Origin: Nematopogon swammerdamellus
Lineage: Eukaryota; Arthropoda; Insecta; Lepidoptera; Adelidae
NCBI GenBank assembly: GCA_946902875.1
Contig: OX336338.1
Coordinates: 8,485,971-8,549,970, forward strand
Reading direction: 5' to 3'
Length of the DNA: 64,000 nt
A model generated the notes under the pieces. It ran no database searches. It worked only from the letters and a program-made list of their open reading frames with translations, and was not told where the DNA came from. Made by a program: the position numbers and the translations under genes. Within the stretch, counting starts at the first letter, position 1. Every line of letters starts with the position of its first letter. This document shows, in pieces, positions 54,871-64,000 of the stretch.

Positions 54871-55325
54871 AATGTTGAATCTTATAATATGTAGGGAGCA
54901 GAGGCGTCGCAAGGCGTGGGCGACGTGGGCGACAGCCCACGGCCTCGCGGCCCGAGGGGCCTCGCGCCTCGAAAGTTCATGCAGTTTTGATTCATGAAAA
55001 ATATTCAGCTAGATCTATTAAAAGAGACCCCAAGTAAACATGTTTAGACTTAAATCAAAGGCAAACTAAAGCTTACTATAAAGCCTTTATCAGACACAAG
55101 ATGGGAAGGCAGGATAGACAGAGGCAGTGAAGGCTGTATTATTGCAATTTGATTGTTTACTTTTATCGACGAAAGGTATGCTGAAAAAAATGTTAGATTT
55201 GATTAGTATACCGGAAATCCATTTCAACAGTGAAAATTCATAAAATCCATGTCACCAGAGAGGACATCGCAAAATATATCTTGCCCACATCAAATTTAGG
55301 TCTTGCGCCGCCACTGGTAGAGGGA
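54871..55325. other. No gene recognised; CG-rich patch
   Basis: At about 54900-54970 a stretch with GGGCGACGTGGGCGACAGCC and CGGCCTCGCGGCCCGAGGGG stands out. Confidence 0.4.
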
Positions 55326-55488
55326 CTAGCTTTTGTCGGCGGCTTCGCTTCGCGGTTTTACCTTTTTGCTCACAGCTCAGGCCGCCTATGACGTAGCGTT
55401 ATTGTTTATAGCCTAAAACCATATTGACACGTGACATAATGTAACAATGAAACCGTATGTAATAAGAATATTCGTGTATTGACATAAT
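55326..55488 (-). mobile_element. Second Helitron-like type, 3' fragment
   Basis: CTAGCTTTTGTCGGCGGCTT (from 55325) is a reversed Helitron end, followed by CTCACAGCTCAGGCCGCCTA and ACGTAGCGTTATTG, shared with 39973-40135. Confidence 0.5.
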
Positions 55489-55490
55489 AT

Positions 55491-55510
55491 CCCCCCCCCC
55501 CCCCCCCCCC
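55491..55510 (+). repeat. Poly-C tract, 20 C
   Basis: An uninterrupted run of 20 C at the edge of the Helitron-like fragment. The homopolymer length may be unreliable. Confidence 0.9.
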
Positions 55511-55742
55511 AAGTACAGTCTCGGCGGGTGTCGATTGTCGTTAGCTACGCGTGCGACTGGCGTACATCCGATATCGGACGTCATGCAGCATCCGACTGCA
55601 AGGTGACAAAGTGACAGCTGCGGCTAAGAGCGATCAATCACACACAGCTGACATCGTTGCAGCATCGATCGATGAATCATTCATTCGTGAATGAGTAGAA
55701 TTTCTTGATTGCACACAGTTTAAGAACAAAGCAATAAATAAC

Positions 55743-55790
55743 AAGTCCGAGTCGGACTCGCGCACCGAGGGTTCCGTACCGAAAAAAAAA
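55743..55790 (-). repeat. Family D terminus
   Basis: AAGTCCGAGTCGGACTCGCG and ACCGAGGGTTCCGTACCG, the reverse of the closing block of family D. Confidence 0.55.
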
Positions 55791-56191
55791 CTACTTACGC
55801 GGGGTATTTTTTATTTTCTTTTATTTAAGTAGCTTGATTAAGTACGTGTATTCTTATCAGACTGCTGGCGGGTGTTTGTTGAACATGTACTTTGTTCTTT
55901 TATTCAGTAATCCATTTATTATACTGTTTTATTTATTCCTAGATCTACTCCCACAATATTATAACCACCTTAGTATGATTACCTATTATATATTTAACAG
56001 ACCTAATTCCTTATCGTTATCTTAACACTATTAATGTCTAATACATAATTTATATTTACTATTACGTTGTATTAGTTACATAAATATAACAATATTTTGC
56101 AGATTTTCATAATATGTATATAGTTACTTATATTTTTTAGTCTCAACTTATCTTTGCCTACCTTCCTTTATCTACACATTTTACACACCTA

Positions 56192-56325
56192 AAGGTTGGC
56201 TGTAAGAAATTTCTTCAAGGGATAAGTCCACCTTTACACCACATGTATCTGTATCCATTGTGTTATTTTTATTATTGTAAAAAAAATTGTGGAGCAATAA
56301 ATACTCTTCTATCCATCTAATTAAT
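56192..56325 (+). mobile_element. LINE 3' end (AAAGGTTGGCTG type)
   Basis: CCTAAAGGTTGGCTGTAAGA, GGGATAAGTCCACCTTTACA, and a GGAGCAATAAATAC end. Confidence 0.65.
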
Positions 56326-56529
56326 CACAGTAATATCAACAAGTCAAATAACAAGAGATAGAGGTAGAGAGTGAGAGAAAGAAGAATTACCATTGTGTTG
56401 AACCAAAGTGTGAATTACCAAAGTGTTGAAGTTATAAGATTAAAAACATAAACCATTGTAAATTTTTTGTAGTTCCTGTTTAGTAGTAATTTAAATACAT
56501 GACGTAGTTGTAAGCTACGGGTTACATAA

Positions 56530-57250
56530 CTCACGCTTTTGTATCCCGACAATCAGGGTAAGCAGAGTAATCGGTGTTGTGCTATAAGTTCATACATACA
56601 TACATACATATACATACATAACGTCACGCCTGCCTGCCTCCCAGTGGGGCAGGCAAAGACAACGGACCCAACCCACGCAAACAACCCAACCGCCACGCGC
56701 CACGATCCTGACACACTTTTGCCGCCTCTTCCACTCTCATAATTTTCTTCATACATGCTCGTCGGTTACGGGTACTACGCACCTGACCCTTTTCGAGCAC
56801 ATGCCCGATCTGGTCCAGGTACGTGCGTCTAGGGCGACCCTACTCGACTCTTCCACTAACATTCGCTCCATAGATTTCTTTCATTAGTCTCCTATCATCC
56901 ATTCTACAGACACACATACTCCTACTATTCCACACATACTCCTCTCAACGCGCGCATTTCGACATCATTTATCCTGCTCTCATGCTTCGCCTGCCATACC
57001 CAACTTTCACTCCCATAAGTACTCTGGTAAATTAAAGCACAACACCGACCACCACGTTTAGCACAGTATACGGACAAGATAACTATCAAGCAGCAAGTGA
57101 GGCACGAAGACCCACCTACTGCATGACAAGGTGGAAGGACCGCGCCAAGGTGAGAGGTGGCTAGCCTTTCGCCCTTTAGCGCGACATCTTGTCCTTATCC
57201 CTTAGTCGCCTTTTATGACATGCACGGGGAGATATGCAGGGGAGCTACGG
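56530..57250 (-). repeat. Family C repeat interrupted by a LINE
   Basis: The left part (to 56589) has CCCGACAATCAGGGTAAGCA and GGTGTTGTGCTATAAGT. The right part (from 57015) resumes ATAAGTACTCTGGTAAATTA and continues to GACATGCACGGGGAGATATG. The break falls between the two dyad arms. Confidence 0.75.
56590..57014 (-). mobile_element. RTE-like LINE 3' fragment nested in family C, with 6-bp duplication
   Basis: The minus-strand translation includes GRPRRTYLDQIGHVLEKGQV and a later QDRG segment, typical of the C-terminus of lepidopteran RTE-like LINEs. The 3' tail is TATG microsatellite (CATACATACATACATACATA on the plus strand). ATAAGT flanks both ends (56584-56589 and 57015-57020), a clear target duplication in the host repeat. 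It is 5'-truncated and frameshifted, so inactive. Confidence 0.75.
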
Positions 57251-57826
57251 GTTGTAAGTGATAAATCAATGAAACATTCTCAACTTTGTTATGTGCAGTA
57301 GAGTGTATATAAAATTAATTAGTTTCTTATCGATGCATAGCACACTGTTCCGTCTCCAATGCAAAATATAATTAGATAAGTATTAGACCAATAAAGTGGC
57401 AAGTTAATATTAAGTTAAGTTTATATTTTAATTGATGACAGAGAGTGTATGTGTAAAGTTAATATTATATATATAAACACCATACTTAACTAACAGATCA
57501 TTCTAGAGCGGCGTGATATCAACTAATTAGCCAAGTGACTTTGAACGCATTTCTTGGAAGCAACACACCAGATTGATAATTTGAAGGGATGGAACATTTG
57601 TACGTATATGCAATAAGTAATGTATTATGATTTTAACGAATTATAGTTTCAACAATTCAGATGAAGAACTTTACAATAACAATAAATAAATAAATGAATA
57701 CAATCCAAAATTATATTTCGTCCAGTCAACTTTGTACGTAACAATTCTTCGGCACAGTGGTTATTTTTCACCGCAACTTCGAGAGATATTTCTTTAAAGA
57801 ACCATATATATTTGAAGAAGAAAGAA
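57251..57826. other. No recognised feature
   Basis: AT-rich; nothing supported. Confidence 0.4.
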
Positions 57827-58128
57827 AGGAGCATCTCTCCCCATGCATGTCGTAAAAGGCGACTAAGGGATAAGGACAAGATGCCGTGCTAAAGGGCGAC
57901 AGGGTCGCCACCTCTCACCTTGGCACGGTACTTCCACCGAGTCATGCAGCAGGTGGGTCTTCGTGCCTTACTTGCTGCTTGATCGATTGAATCTTGTTCC
58001 AATACTTTGCGAAAAGTGGTGGTCGGTGTTGTGCTGTAATTTACCAGAGTTCTTGCAGCACAACACCGATTATTCTGCTTACCCCGATTTACCGGGATTC
58101 AGCGTGTGTGATATGTATGTATATGTAT
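57827..58128 (+). repeat. Family C repeat, near complete, plus orientation
   Basis: GAGCATCTCTCCCCATGCAT, GTCGTAAAAGGCGACTAAGG, the dyad GGTGTTGTGCTG...CAGCACAACACC, and a TATGTATGTATATGTATGTA tail that fixes its orientation. Confidence 0.7.
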
Positions 58129-58261
58129 GTAAGAAAGAAAGTAGAAGAGCGAAGAAGATAACAAATAATAAAAGATAACAAAAAAATAAATAAATAAGAA
58201 ATAACAAAAAAGAAGAAGAAGAAAGAAGGAATTGTCTACGGTACCTGCTGCTCCGCGTCCT

Positions 58262-58508
58262 ATGTCAGCCCATTACCTACACCATCCTTTCGAGATTCGT
58301 TCGGATCGTAGGTGTACCTTACTTACGATCACACTGATTCCTTTTGATTGTGTCAGACAAACTGAACTGTATAATTATGTAAAACACGAAAAATGTTTAA
58401 CCGACTTCGTAGACCTTCCAACAAAGCGACCTTAATTCAGTGTAGTGGTACCAATACCGGCGGATTGAACTCTGGCACCAAGAACAATAAGGAAAAGGGA
58501 TCATAAGT
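58262..58508 (-). mobile_element. SINE family A, old diverged copy
   Basis: TGTCAGCCCATTACCTACAC, AATTCAGTGTAGTGGTACCA and GGATTGAACTCTGGCACCAA keep the order of the family with many changes. Confidence 0.5.
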
Positions 58509-58577
58509 TATTTTTACCCGACTGCGCGAAGCAAAAAGGAGGATTATTAAAACAACGTATAGGAACTGCGAAGACCT

Positions 58578-59022
58578 ATATACAGAGTGTCCCCGGACCT
58601 ACGCTTTGTAATAAACATAATTAGTAAGTAGGGTTCTAGGTACGCCCGTTGCAGAGATATAATTTGTTTAATTTATTAATGTAGTGTAATGTTGTAATGC
58701 TCTAATCGGGCGCACGCGGGGCGCGGGGCAGCGGGCAGCGGGAATACGAACGGACGCGACGCGAGTGAACGCAAAAGATAGCCCGCCCCGCCCGCGCCCC
58801 GCCGCGCCGCCCGCCGCCGGCTGCTCCGCCCGCGTACCGCCCGCGCCCCGCCGCGCCGCTAAAGGCGCCCACACATTGTAGTACGCATTTAGTTTGTTAG
58901 GAAATTCAAAAATTTTAATGAAAGCACATATCGAAAAAAATCTTTTACCAGTGCTTTTGTTACAAGGCGTAGAATAGCCTCCTTAAAGGAACTACACCAG
59001 TCCGGGGACAGCCTGTATACTG
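58578..59022. mobile_element. TIR element carrying a GC-rich island
   Basis: The left end TACAGAGTGTCCCCGGAC and, reversed, right end TACAGGCTGTCCCCGGAC match with two differences. TA lies at both boundaries. The middle (58703-58862) is exceptionally GC-rich (GCCCGCGCCCCGCCGCGCCG twice). No transposase frame; the translation across the island is low-complexity. Confidence 0.6.
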
Positions 59023-59190
59023 CTCGTTGAAATCATCGAGCCCACGGCGCGGTCTATTCCCGGCGTGTCCCGGAGAGTCACTCGTGCGTAGTCACACGCG
59101 CGTGTTCCGCGGCCGATCTAGTCGCCGCCGAGTGTGGCAGGCGTGATCGGCATTCGCGACGCGCGCGGGGCGGCACAAGCACGCGTGAAC
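59023..59190. other. CpG-rich segment
   Basis: Dense CG dinucleotides (GTCCCGGAGAGTCACTCGTG, CACGCGCGTGTTCCGCGGCC) next to the GC-rich TIR element. It could be a promoter of a nearby host gene, but no core motif or exon was found. Confidence 0.3.
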
Positions 59191-59224
59191 AAATATTACA
59201 CGAGTACCTATGTAGGTATACCTA

Positions 59225-59347
59225 TTCTCAAATCAAAACAGACGTGCAGTTGGCATAATAAAGTTTTATGGCTTAGTGAAGGGAATCTCCCTTCACTAAG
59301 CCATAAAATTTTGATTTGCGAGCTGCACGTTTGTTTTCATTTGAGAA
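59225..59347. mobile_element. 123-bp near-perfect palindromic MITE
   Basis: The two halves are reverse complements with a 3-base loop (ATC, 59285-59287): ends TTCTCAAATCAAAACAGACG versus CGTTTGTTTTCATTTGAGAA, centre AGTGAAGGGA/TCCCTTCACT. TA flanks on both sides (59223-59224, 59348-59349) fit a Tc1/mariner target. The longer open frame over this region is a shadow. Confidence 0.85.
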
Positions 59348-59546
59348 TAGTCCCACAGCACGCGCACACAATCTCGTGGCTGGCTTCTGAACTGGCTGGG
59401 GTCTGTGGCCTAGCCGCACCGCCGCGCCGCCGCCCTCTTATGGTTCTAGGAAAAAGTAAATTTAATTTTAACATTGAAAATGTTTTTTTCGATCGCTTCA
59501 GTATTAATAGCCACACGTATAGCCCCCCATTTTCGCTGAGTAGTTG

Positions 59547-59863
59547 CCTTACCGGAGACGGAGACTTCCCTGGATTGCTGGCTATACTGAACTAGAGGAG
59601 AACACAACCGAGGCTGCTATGCGGCCATCTTACATCCAGTACTGTGGTACCAACCCAGTCGGCTACCATTTGAGCCTACCACTAAGGGGCAAGGGAAGGG
59701 ACCTACAGTTTTACACCGGTTCCATATGGTGAAGCAGTAGGTGTAGGTATGCACGTAAATTTTTTCGTCAGAAAAAACTCATTGGTACACGCCGACCGGA
59801 TTCGAACCTCGGACCTCTCGCATGAGAAGCCGATGCCCAAACCACTCGGCCGCCCGCCACTTA
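59547..59863 (-). mobile_element. SINE family B, complete head, truncated tail
   Basis: A box TGGCCGAGTGG-like with CG change at the right end (CCACTCGGCCG), B box GGTTCGAATCC (near 59805), shared core with GGTACCAACCCAGTCGGC. It stops at CCGGAGACGGAGACTTCCC and lacks about 80 bp of tail. Confidence 0.75.
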
Positions 59864-59894
59864 GGTAAATAAATAGTAAATAGTAGGTAGAGTA

Positions 59895-60046
59895 CGCGAC
59901 AGTAAATAATGCACATCGGACTTTAGAAAGAGACAACCCGGTTGTGTCCCTGTCGCACTAACTCGCACGTCTCTGTGCGACAGAGATGACGCTCTACAGC
60001 CGTATTGTCTCTTTCTAAAGTCCGATGTGCATTATTTACTGCCGCG
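59895..60046. mobile_element. 152-bp MITE with TA flanks
   Basis: Inverted ends of about 42 bp with one or two mismatches (CGCGACAGTAAATAATGCAC and GTGCATTATTTACTGCCGCG, then TCGGACTTTAGAAAGAGACA). TA at 59893-59894 and 60047-60048. Confidence 0.85.
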
Positions 60047-60048
60047 TA

Positions 60049-60819
60049 CTGTACCTACGTCCTTCAACAACGTTATGTGTTGATATACTAAGACAGAGCA
60101 GACGCGTGTAGAACCATTGCAGAGCGCAGATGGCGCGGGGTCATCGTGAGTGCACTGAAGTAAACATTGTTATGTGCCATAGATAACCAATATCACACGA
60201 TCGAAAAATTGTATGGAAACCTACCTTAGATGTTTTTGTTTTGTTTTTTTTTTTAACACTTCATTATTGATTTATTCTCAGTAGAAATTATAAATAATTA
60301 AATCTAGACCTAAAAATAATTAAATTAACTATTACACGCTTATTAGATGTTGCTTTGAAAATATTTCTCTTAGTATGGAGAACAAGCTATGAAATTAATT
60401 TATGGAAAGTTGGAACCTACCTTACACCGGCCGGCGGGCGTCTCGTGTGAGGTTTGAACGTCAGGTGCACCGTGCACCTAAGAGTTTTTATTTTTTATTT
60501 TCGTAAAATTTGTTTGAAACTGAAATAGTGTAAGTAGACATTCAGCATTAAGTTTTAACGAAGATATAAGAATAAAATGTTTTCTTGTAAAGCTGAATAC
60601 CATAATTCCCGGATATAATTATGGAGAATCAATGCTCTATATCAAATTATGAATGAGAACAAGTCGACCGAATGAAAAAACGAAAATGTCTTTGAACATT
60701 TATTTTGCATAGTTGAAGCTCTTCAATGTTATTATGATAGTTAATCTTTTCTCAATGCAATAATACATTTTTTAATTTCTTGTTGAGGAGGAGGAGGAGG
60801 GGGAGGGGAGTACTTGTGT
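60049..60819. other. No gene recognised; purine tract
   Basis: A GAGGAGGAGGAGGGGGAGGG tract at about 60786-60810. The rest is AT-rich with a small CG patch at 60428-60440. Confidence 0.45.
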
Positions 60820-61075
60820 GGGGCCGGTACTTAAAAAGAATAGCACACTGGATAAGAAATATATGCTAAAGGGCGACAGAGTAACCACCTCTCACCTTGG
60901 CACGGTCCTTCCACGAAGTCATGCAGCAGGAGGGTATTCGTGTCTTACTTGCTGCTTGATAGTTATTATGTCCTAATACTTTGATATTAACCATGGTGGT
61001 CGGTATTGTGCCGTAATTTACAACACAACACCGATTATTCTGCTTATCCCGATTGTCAGGTTAGACGGTGTGGTA
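60820..61075 (+). repeat. Family C repeat with internal loss
   Basis: GTGGGGCCGGTACTTAAAAA, then a jump to AAGGGCGACAGAGTAACCAC and CTTGCTGCTTGATAGTTATT; the last dyad half is CAACACAACACC. Confidence 0.65.
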
Positions 61076-61636
61076 TTTATATAATTGTTTTTTTCATTTC
61101 TTCAATTTTCCCTACAATCCAATACCTGTATAATAGTATTATATTTTGTATATGTCTATAAAATGTTTCATGAAATGCGGTCTTGATCCATATTTTTACT
61201 GTGTTTATTATTATGTTATTTCGTTTTAGCACATAGCACTGGCGGGCATAGACAATGCAACGACTGTCCCACAGTGAACTTATTTACTTATTTCAGTTTT
61301 CATAAGTATTAAGTGAAAACAAACACAAGTTAATTTGATAAGATACTTTCAAAGGCGCACAGAGGTGAGCATACGAACATACGCTGACCGAGTTTCATTG
61401 ATCACGTAAACTGTCGGAGGTGAGGGCCGAGTTACACGGGTTGTCAAGTGTTCCGATAATCCGGATGCGCTGTCAGCTTCATACGTCATTATCAGATCGC
61501 ACGAGCTCCCAGTCAGCAATTCCGGGACTTTCGCAAGGGCATGTCCCTAAAGTCAGAGCCGGTTTCAGCATATTTAGGGAGCTTAATATATGTTTTGAGA
61601 TATACGCTAATTCGCCCGTCCACGAAATGTTTCCAC
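61076..61636. other. No recognised feature
   Basis: An open frame at 61420-61836 crosses a family D terminus and has no motifs, so it is not called. Confidence 0.4.
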
Positions 61637-61680
61637 GAAAAGTGCGAGTTGGACTCGCGCACCGAGGGTTCCGTGCGCCA
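61637..61680 (-). repeat. Family D terminus
   Basis: AAAAGTGCGAGTTGGACTCG and CACCGAGGGTTCCGTGCG. Confidence 0.55.
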
Positions 61681-61849
61681 TCAATCACACAATATATTTG
61701 TACTATGTATGTAAGTACAAAAATAATTGTGTTTTGGAAAATCACGAAACGCCTAAATAAAGACTACGGCAATAGTTTGACTGTCAGCCATTCGTGTAGA
61801 CGAAATATGCAAAAATATTTTTTTTATATGACATAACTACAAAACAATT

Positions 61850-62526
61850 TTCGGATTTTCTGTTGCCTGTGCTGTGAGACCTTGCTTCTTGCCAAATTTC
61901 ATTACTCTAGCTAGGTCAACGGGAAGTACCCTATAGGTTTTGATTTGATTTGATTAAGTTTGCGAGTACTAAAATTTGACACACATGTCCGTATCTTTTG
62001 ATTGCGTTCATTTAGAAGCTTGCATTTTCTATACATCAAAGGGATAGCAGACCTTAGTATTTTCATATTAATTTTAATTTGATATCTTGGTCCGTTCTAA
62101 AAGGATATTGACATACAATACAATACATTTTTTTTAATGTCATACTACCACAAGTTTATAATGTTCGCATTTTTTCCTTCACTTGTATTGTAAGACCTTG
62201 CTTTTTACCAAATTTCATTATTCTAGATTAACGGGAAGTACTCTATAGGTATTGATTTGATTTGCCAGTTGCAAAATATGTGACATAAATGGCCGTATCT
62301 TGCGTGTGCGTTGACCTAGATAGAAGCTTATACATTTTTACAAGCTCCGAGGAAACTTAGATATTAGTATTTGATATTAATTTCAACTTGATACCTCTAC
62401 CCGTATCTGTTCCTGAGAAAAGGGGTATTGACAGATAGACAGACAGACAGACAGAAAGACAGACGGACAACAAAGTGATCCTATAAGGGTTCCGTGTTTT
62501 CCTCCTTTGAGGTACGGAACCCTAAA
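61850..62526 (-). repeat. Two family D bodies in tandem, minus orientation
   Basis: The unit at 62162-62526 ends in GAGGTACGGAACCCTAAAAA and holds GATAGACAGACAGACAGACA and TTCATTATTCTAG. The unit at 61850-62150 repeats CAAATTTCATTACTCTAGCT, AACGGGAAGTACCCTATAGG and CGTATCTTTTGATTGCGTTC. Confidence 0.65.
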
Positions 62527-62661
62527 AATATTGTTGACAGTTATTTTTTATCGATCATTTTAATCAACAATTTTATTCGATTATCCGATCTTTTTCAAAA
62601 GAGTCATCCTATTGTTTTTAATTTATTAAATTATTTTAAATCGATTGAGTCGATTTCAAGT

Positions 62662-62781
62662 TTTTCCGTTGCAGGCAACCGGTAAGGCAGACATTGCATT
62701 CAGTATTGTAGAAAAGATAAAAAGCCTTGGCGAAAGGACACGGATAATAGCCGGAGGCGGCCTGTATCACACTACGTACTA
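62662..62781 (+). CDS. Weak candidate terminal exon
   Basis: A pyrimidine-rich TTTTTCCGTTGCAG resembles a 3' splice site. The frame after it reads ATGKADIAFSIVEKIKSLGE and then RTRIIAGGGLYHTTY with a stop at 62781. There is no supporting upstream exon and no known motif. It may be chance. Confidence 0.15.
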
Positions 62782-63084
62782 AATCTCCACTAAGCTAGGA
62801 CAGTTTCCATTCCCTCATTGCGAATATTATCTTTCCACTTAAGACTTTGCCGCTCTCTTTTCTCTCTCCCCATCTGTTTTCATAAAAATTATTATATAAT
62901 TATCTAATACCTGCATCAATATTTCCAAGTCCGGCTCTTCGCAAGCGTAAGCTTATTTTCTGGAAGATTCCAACGAAAACACGACGAAAACATGAGGAAA
63001 GCATTTGCTTATCGAAAAGTAATCATTGCATCGGGTCATAGTGGCCAACGCAATTAAATTTTTCCTAGTCAGCGATATGCAGCG

Positions 63085-63093
63085 TATAAAAGG
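63085..63093 (+). promoter_or_regulatory. TATA box
   Basis: TATAAAAGG lies 76 bp before the ATG at 63161. That fits a start of transcription around 63112-63120 and a short 5' leader, as in lepidopteran cuticle-protein and other secreted-protein genes. Confidence 0.5.
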
Positions 63094-63160
63094 GGATCTT
63101 AGCTACCGGCGGCGCGGTGTTGGTATTTCTAAGTAGAGACCAGTAGACAAACTACTGACA

Positions 63161-63191
63161 ATGAAGTCACATATTCTGCACGCCTTACTGG
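63161..63191 (+). CDS. First coding exon of a probable secreted protein (incomplete gene)
   Basis: ATG in a good context (ACTGACAATGAAG) opens MKSHILHALL plus one base. A strong 5' splice site (CTGG|GTAAGA) starts at 63192, so the exon ends in phase 1. A TATA box lies 76 bp upstream. A lysine followed by a short hydrophobic run is the start of a signal peptide. A tiny first exon interrupted inside the signal peptide, preceded by a TATA box, is the typical architecture of insect cuticular protein genes, but the mature protein is not visible. The remaining exons must lie in the last 800 bases, where I find none, or beyond the window. Confidence 0.5.
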
Positions 63192-63735
63192 GTAAGAAAA
63201 AATTTTAAAATATTAGTTCCATCTCTAAGTTCCAAATTTGAACCGCGACGAAAACTACTACATATTTCTCGTAACTATTAAGCAAGGGTTGTGACGTTTG
63301 ATAGAGATGTATATATATATACCTCGCGCTCGCGAACATGACATTTTATGTTCTACCCACGAGCAAAATGGGGTGCCAAACTAAATAATTATTGTTATTG
63401 TCAAATTATTGAAAAGTATTATCTTGTAGTTGAATTTTCTTTCTTCAATGTATTTGCTTACCTATATGTAAATGTGTATTGTGCCTGCATAGATTTTGCG
63501 GGCAATAGGTAGTTTAATAATAGAACAAGGAAAAATTTATTTAGACAAAAATTTTTAATCATTACCTATAACTAAAATTTAAATAACCTACTCAACTAAA
63601 ATTAAAAACTATCTACTAAAATTTACACTCCTACACAAACGTAGGTAGTAGCATACTGATTGGGGTATCAATGGTTGTAAAATCTACCGTAGGTACTTTT
63701 ATACTTACCGTATTTTTCATTCATCGCGTATCCGA
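63192..63735. other. Probable intron of the gene starting at 63161
   Basis: AT-rich, starts with GTAAGAAAAAATTTTAAAAT, without a clear acceptor and open frame. Confidence 0.35.
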
Positions 63736-63931
63736 ACTTAAACCATCCGGACGGATTAAACCCTACCACCTAGCAGATAAGGGAAGGGACCTACAGTTTT
63801 ACGTGGAATCCGAACTACGGGCGGCCTCAGTGGTCGGACGGACATCTATCCAAACTGTGATCGCGCGCCGGTGTGCTTAACCTCGATTATCGAACACCGA
63901 AGCATGGCACCATCGAGCTACCGAAGCTGAC
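63736..63931 (-). mobile_element. SINE family A, head half
   Basis: The head at the right keeps GTCAGCTTCGGTAGCTCGAT (A box with one change) and a 5S-like segment GAGGTTAAGCAC...TTTGGATAG. The core GGGACCTACAGTTTTACGTG and GGATTAAACCCTACCACCTA are present. Lies inside the putative intron. Confidence 0.65.
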
Positions 63932-64000
63932 AAATTGTTAATAACATTATCTGCAGAAATATTGTTAAAAAAACACGAAATGTCCGCTTCAGCTCGCACA

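Noticed and set aside
59134..59595. 153-codon open frame
   Set aside because: It runs through a palindromic MITE and into SINE B, so it is a composite of repeats and not a gene.
1..64000. CRISPR arrays, prophage, operons or other prokaryotic systems
   Set aside because: No spacer-repeat periodicity, Shine-Dalgarno-led gene strings or bacterial coding density. The content is clearly insect nuclear DNA.

Overview
This window looks like nuclear DNA of a moth or butterfly (Lepidoptera). It is AT-rich and intron-like, has no long host reading frame, and is packed with repeat types typical of lepidopteran genomes: Helitron 3' ends (a GC-rich hairpin followed by CTAG), CR1/Jockey- and RTE-type LINE remnants, tRNA-headed SINEs, short TA-flanked MITEs and several high-copy families. 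No bacterial or viral gene, rRNA operon, intact tRNA gene or CRISPR array was seen. All family assignments were made by eye; none was checked by database search. Layout. 1-5 kb: SINE, MITE and LINE remnants. 5.5-7.8 kb: a Helitron-like element with a duplicated 5' end, inverted minisatellite arrays and a captured protein fragment. 10.7-12.6 kb: a decayed Jockey-type LINE and a second copy of that protein domain. 13.2-14.0 kb: a long palindrome. 14-19.8 kb: LINE 3' ends, a repeat family containing GGGTTCCGTA ('family D') and a full tRNA-headed SINE. 20.5-22.2 kb: two phase-compatible candidate exons of an unknown gene on the minus strand. 25 kb: a promoter-like cluster of ETS, CCAAT, E2F and initiator motifs. 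29.3-31.7 kb: a repeat split by a 2,089-bp TTAA-flanked element. 32-38 kb: a third copy of the protein domain, a foldback repeat, a higher-order minisatellite and SINEs. 38-46 kb: SINEs and fragments. 50.5-52.8 kb: the best-preserved gene, a 5'-truncated LINE reverse transcriptase. 53-61 kb: MITEs, a nested LINE-in-repeat insertion and GC-rich islands. 63.1 kb: a TATA-box promoter with a short first coding exon of a probable secreted protein, whose remaining exons would lie in the last 800 bases or beyond the window. Most interesting system. Thirteen loci belong to a SINE family (called A here) whose head combines a tRNA-type A box with a roughly 45-nt segment matching the internal promoter of 5S rRNA, without gaps and in the right order. 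A second family (B) has an ordinary tRNA-type head with A and B boxes. A and B share a central block (the GGTGGTACCAACCC part and the GGGACCTACAGTTTTAC part on the opposite strand) but have different heads and tails. This points to modular exchange of Pol III promoters around a conserved SINE core.
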